Assembly (NCBI GenBank): GCA_024638345.1
Contig: JAHEKL010000190.1
Coordinates: forward strand, 1-5,538
DNA length: 5,538 nucleotides
Reading direction: 5' to 3'
Origin: Gammaproteobacteria bacterium
GTDB taxonomy: Bacteria; Gemmatimonadota; Gemmatimonadetes; Longimicrobiales; Gaopeijiaceae
Part shown: positions 5,211-5,538 of the stretch, one piece after another
Layout: each line of letters opens with the position of its first letter
Position numbering within the stretch: the first letter of the stretch is position 1
Position numbers and translations under genes: made by a program
The notes under the pieces: model-generated
The model's database searches: none
The model's input: only the letters and a program-made list of their open reading frames with translations
Told to the model about the DNA's origin: nothing

Positions 5211-5538
5211 CTACCGGCGTCTTCGCCAGAACAGCCGCAGCTGGCGGGCGGGCTGGACGGTGAGGATCAGGAAATCCTCGTCGAACTCGAACCCGCGAAG
5301 CGCTTCTTGTGTGGCTTGGTCGGGATTGATGTGCCCCTCTCGTCGATGCGTCACGATCCCCCTGACCGAATCGACTTCGTAGCGTCCGTAGTAGGCCATG
5401 TACCCGTTCACCATTCCCGGTCCCGTCTCGGCGTCACGATCCTGTCTCACGATGTGGACCGACATGGAGCCGACGCCGTCGTACATGATGATCCCCTGTG
5501 CATTCGGACCGAACAGCTCGGTGCTCGTGACCCACTCC
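5211..5538 (-). CDS. Lipocalin-like domain protein (N-terminus beyond window)
   Basis: The frame is open from the right edge to TAG 5211-5213, giving about 109 residues of the C-terminal part. The true start lies outside: the residues before the internal Met at 5486 (EWVTSTELFGPNAQGII) continue the domain, so that Met is not the start. The pattern fits the lipocalin-like domain of Pfam PF13924: W-x-x-x-S, FGPNAQGIIMYD, SMSVHI, YMAYYGRYEVD, GIVTHRREGHINPD, then RGFEFDEDFLILTV and RLFWRR. In this family the beta barrel is thought to bind a small ligand; no enzymatic function is established. Whether it has a signal peptide cannot be seen here. The stop is 59 bases before the flavodoxin-like gene. 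The frame stays open for 20 more codons after TAG and ends inside the next gene's start. Confidence 0.85.
   Translation of the reverse strand, partial: EWVTSTELFGPNAQGIIMYDGVGSMSVHIVRQDRDAETGPGMVNGYMAYYGRYEVDSVRGIVTHRREGHINPDQATQEALRGFEFDEDFLILTVQPARQLRLFWRRRR

Noticed and set aside
1..5538. CRISPR array, insertion sequence or rRNA
   Set aside because: No regularly spaced repeats, transposase motifs, terminal inverted repeats or conserved rRNA strings were seen.

Overview
This window of about 63% GC (estimated by eye) comes from a bacterium, probably Gram-negative. One product carries a lipobox, three others have Sec-type signal peptides or N-terminal membrane anchors, and most starts are preceded by GGAGG-like ribosome binding sites. 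The family mix (exported cyclase-family hydrolase, PAL-like/NHL propeller lipoprotein, cupin, SnoaL-like, lipocalin-like and flavodoxin-like proteins) resembles environmental Gemmatimonadota or Acidobacteriota genomes. That placement is inference: there is no rRNA or marker gene here.

Layout. Positions 1-60 hold the last 19 codons of an unidentified plus-strand gene. After 35 bases comes an exported cyclase-family metal hydrolase (96-1103, +). It converges on a minus-strand FxLYD-like membrane protein (1164-1601), with an interrupted 12-bp inverted repeat between the stop codons. Upstream of that gene, on the same strand, lies a small coiled-coil protein (1726-2007). A 303-base divergent intergenic region (2008-2310) separates it from a lipoprotein predicted to be a six-bladed NHL/PAL-like beta-propeller (2311-3456, +).

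The right part is a minus-strand run transcribed from the right edge inward. In order: a lipocalin-like protein (5211 to beyond 5538), a membrane-anchored flavodoxin-like protein (4552-5151), an exported cupin (3958-4443) and a SnoaL/SgcJ-like protein (3528-3902). Gaps are 59, 108 and 55 bases, consistent with an operon that may have internal regulatory points. The last gene converges on the propeller gene.

How the genes may work together. Most of the products are predicted to be exported or membrane anchored. The right-hand run combines folds that bind small molecules (lipocalin-like, cupin, NTF2-like) with a possible flavin binder, which would suit modification or sensing of a small molecule in the envelope; no substrate can be named. 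I see no defence system, mobile element, CRISPR array or RNA gene. The most unusual points are a flavodoxin-like domain apparently displayed outside the cytoplasm, a stop codon at the end of the lipocalin gene whose frame stays open until it overlaps the next start, and an exact 18-bp tandem duplication in the cyclase signal peptide.
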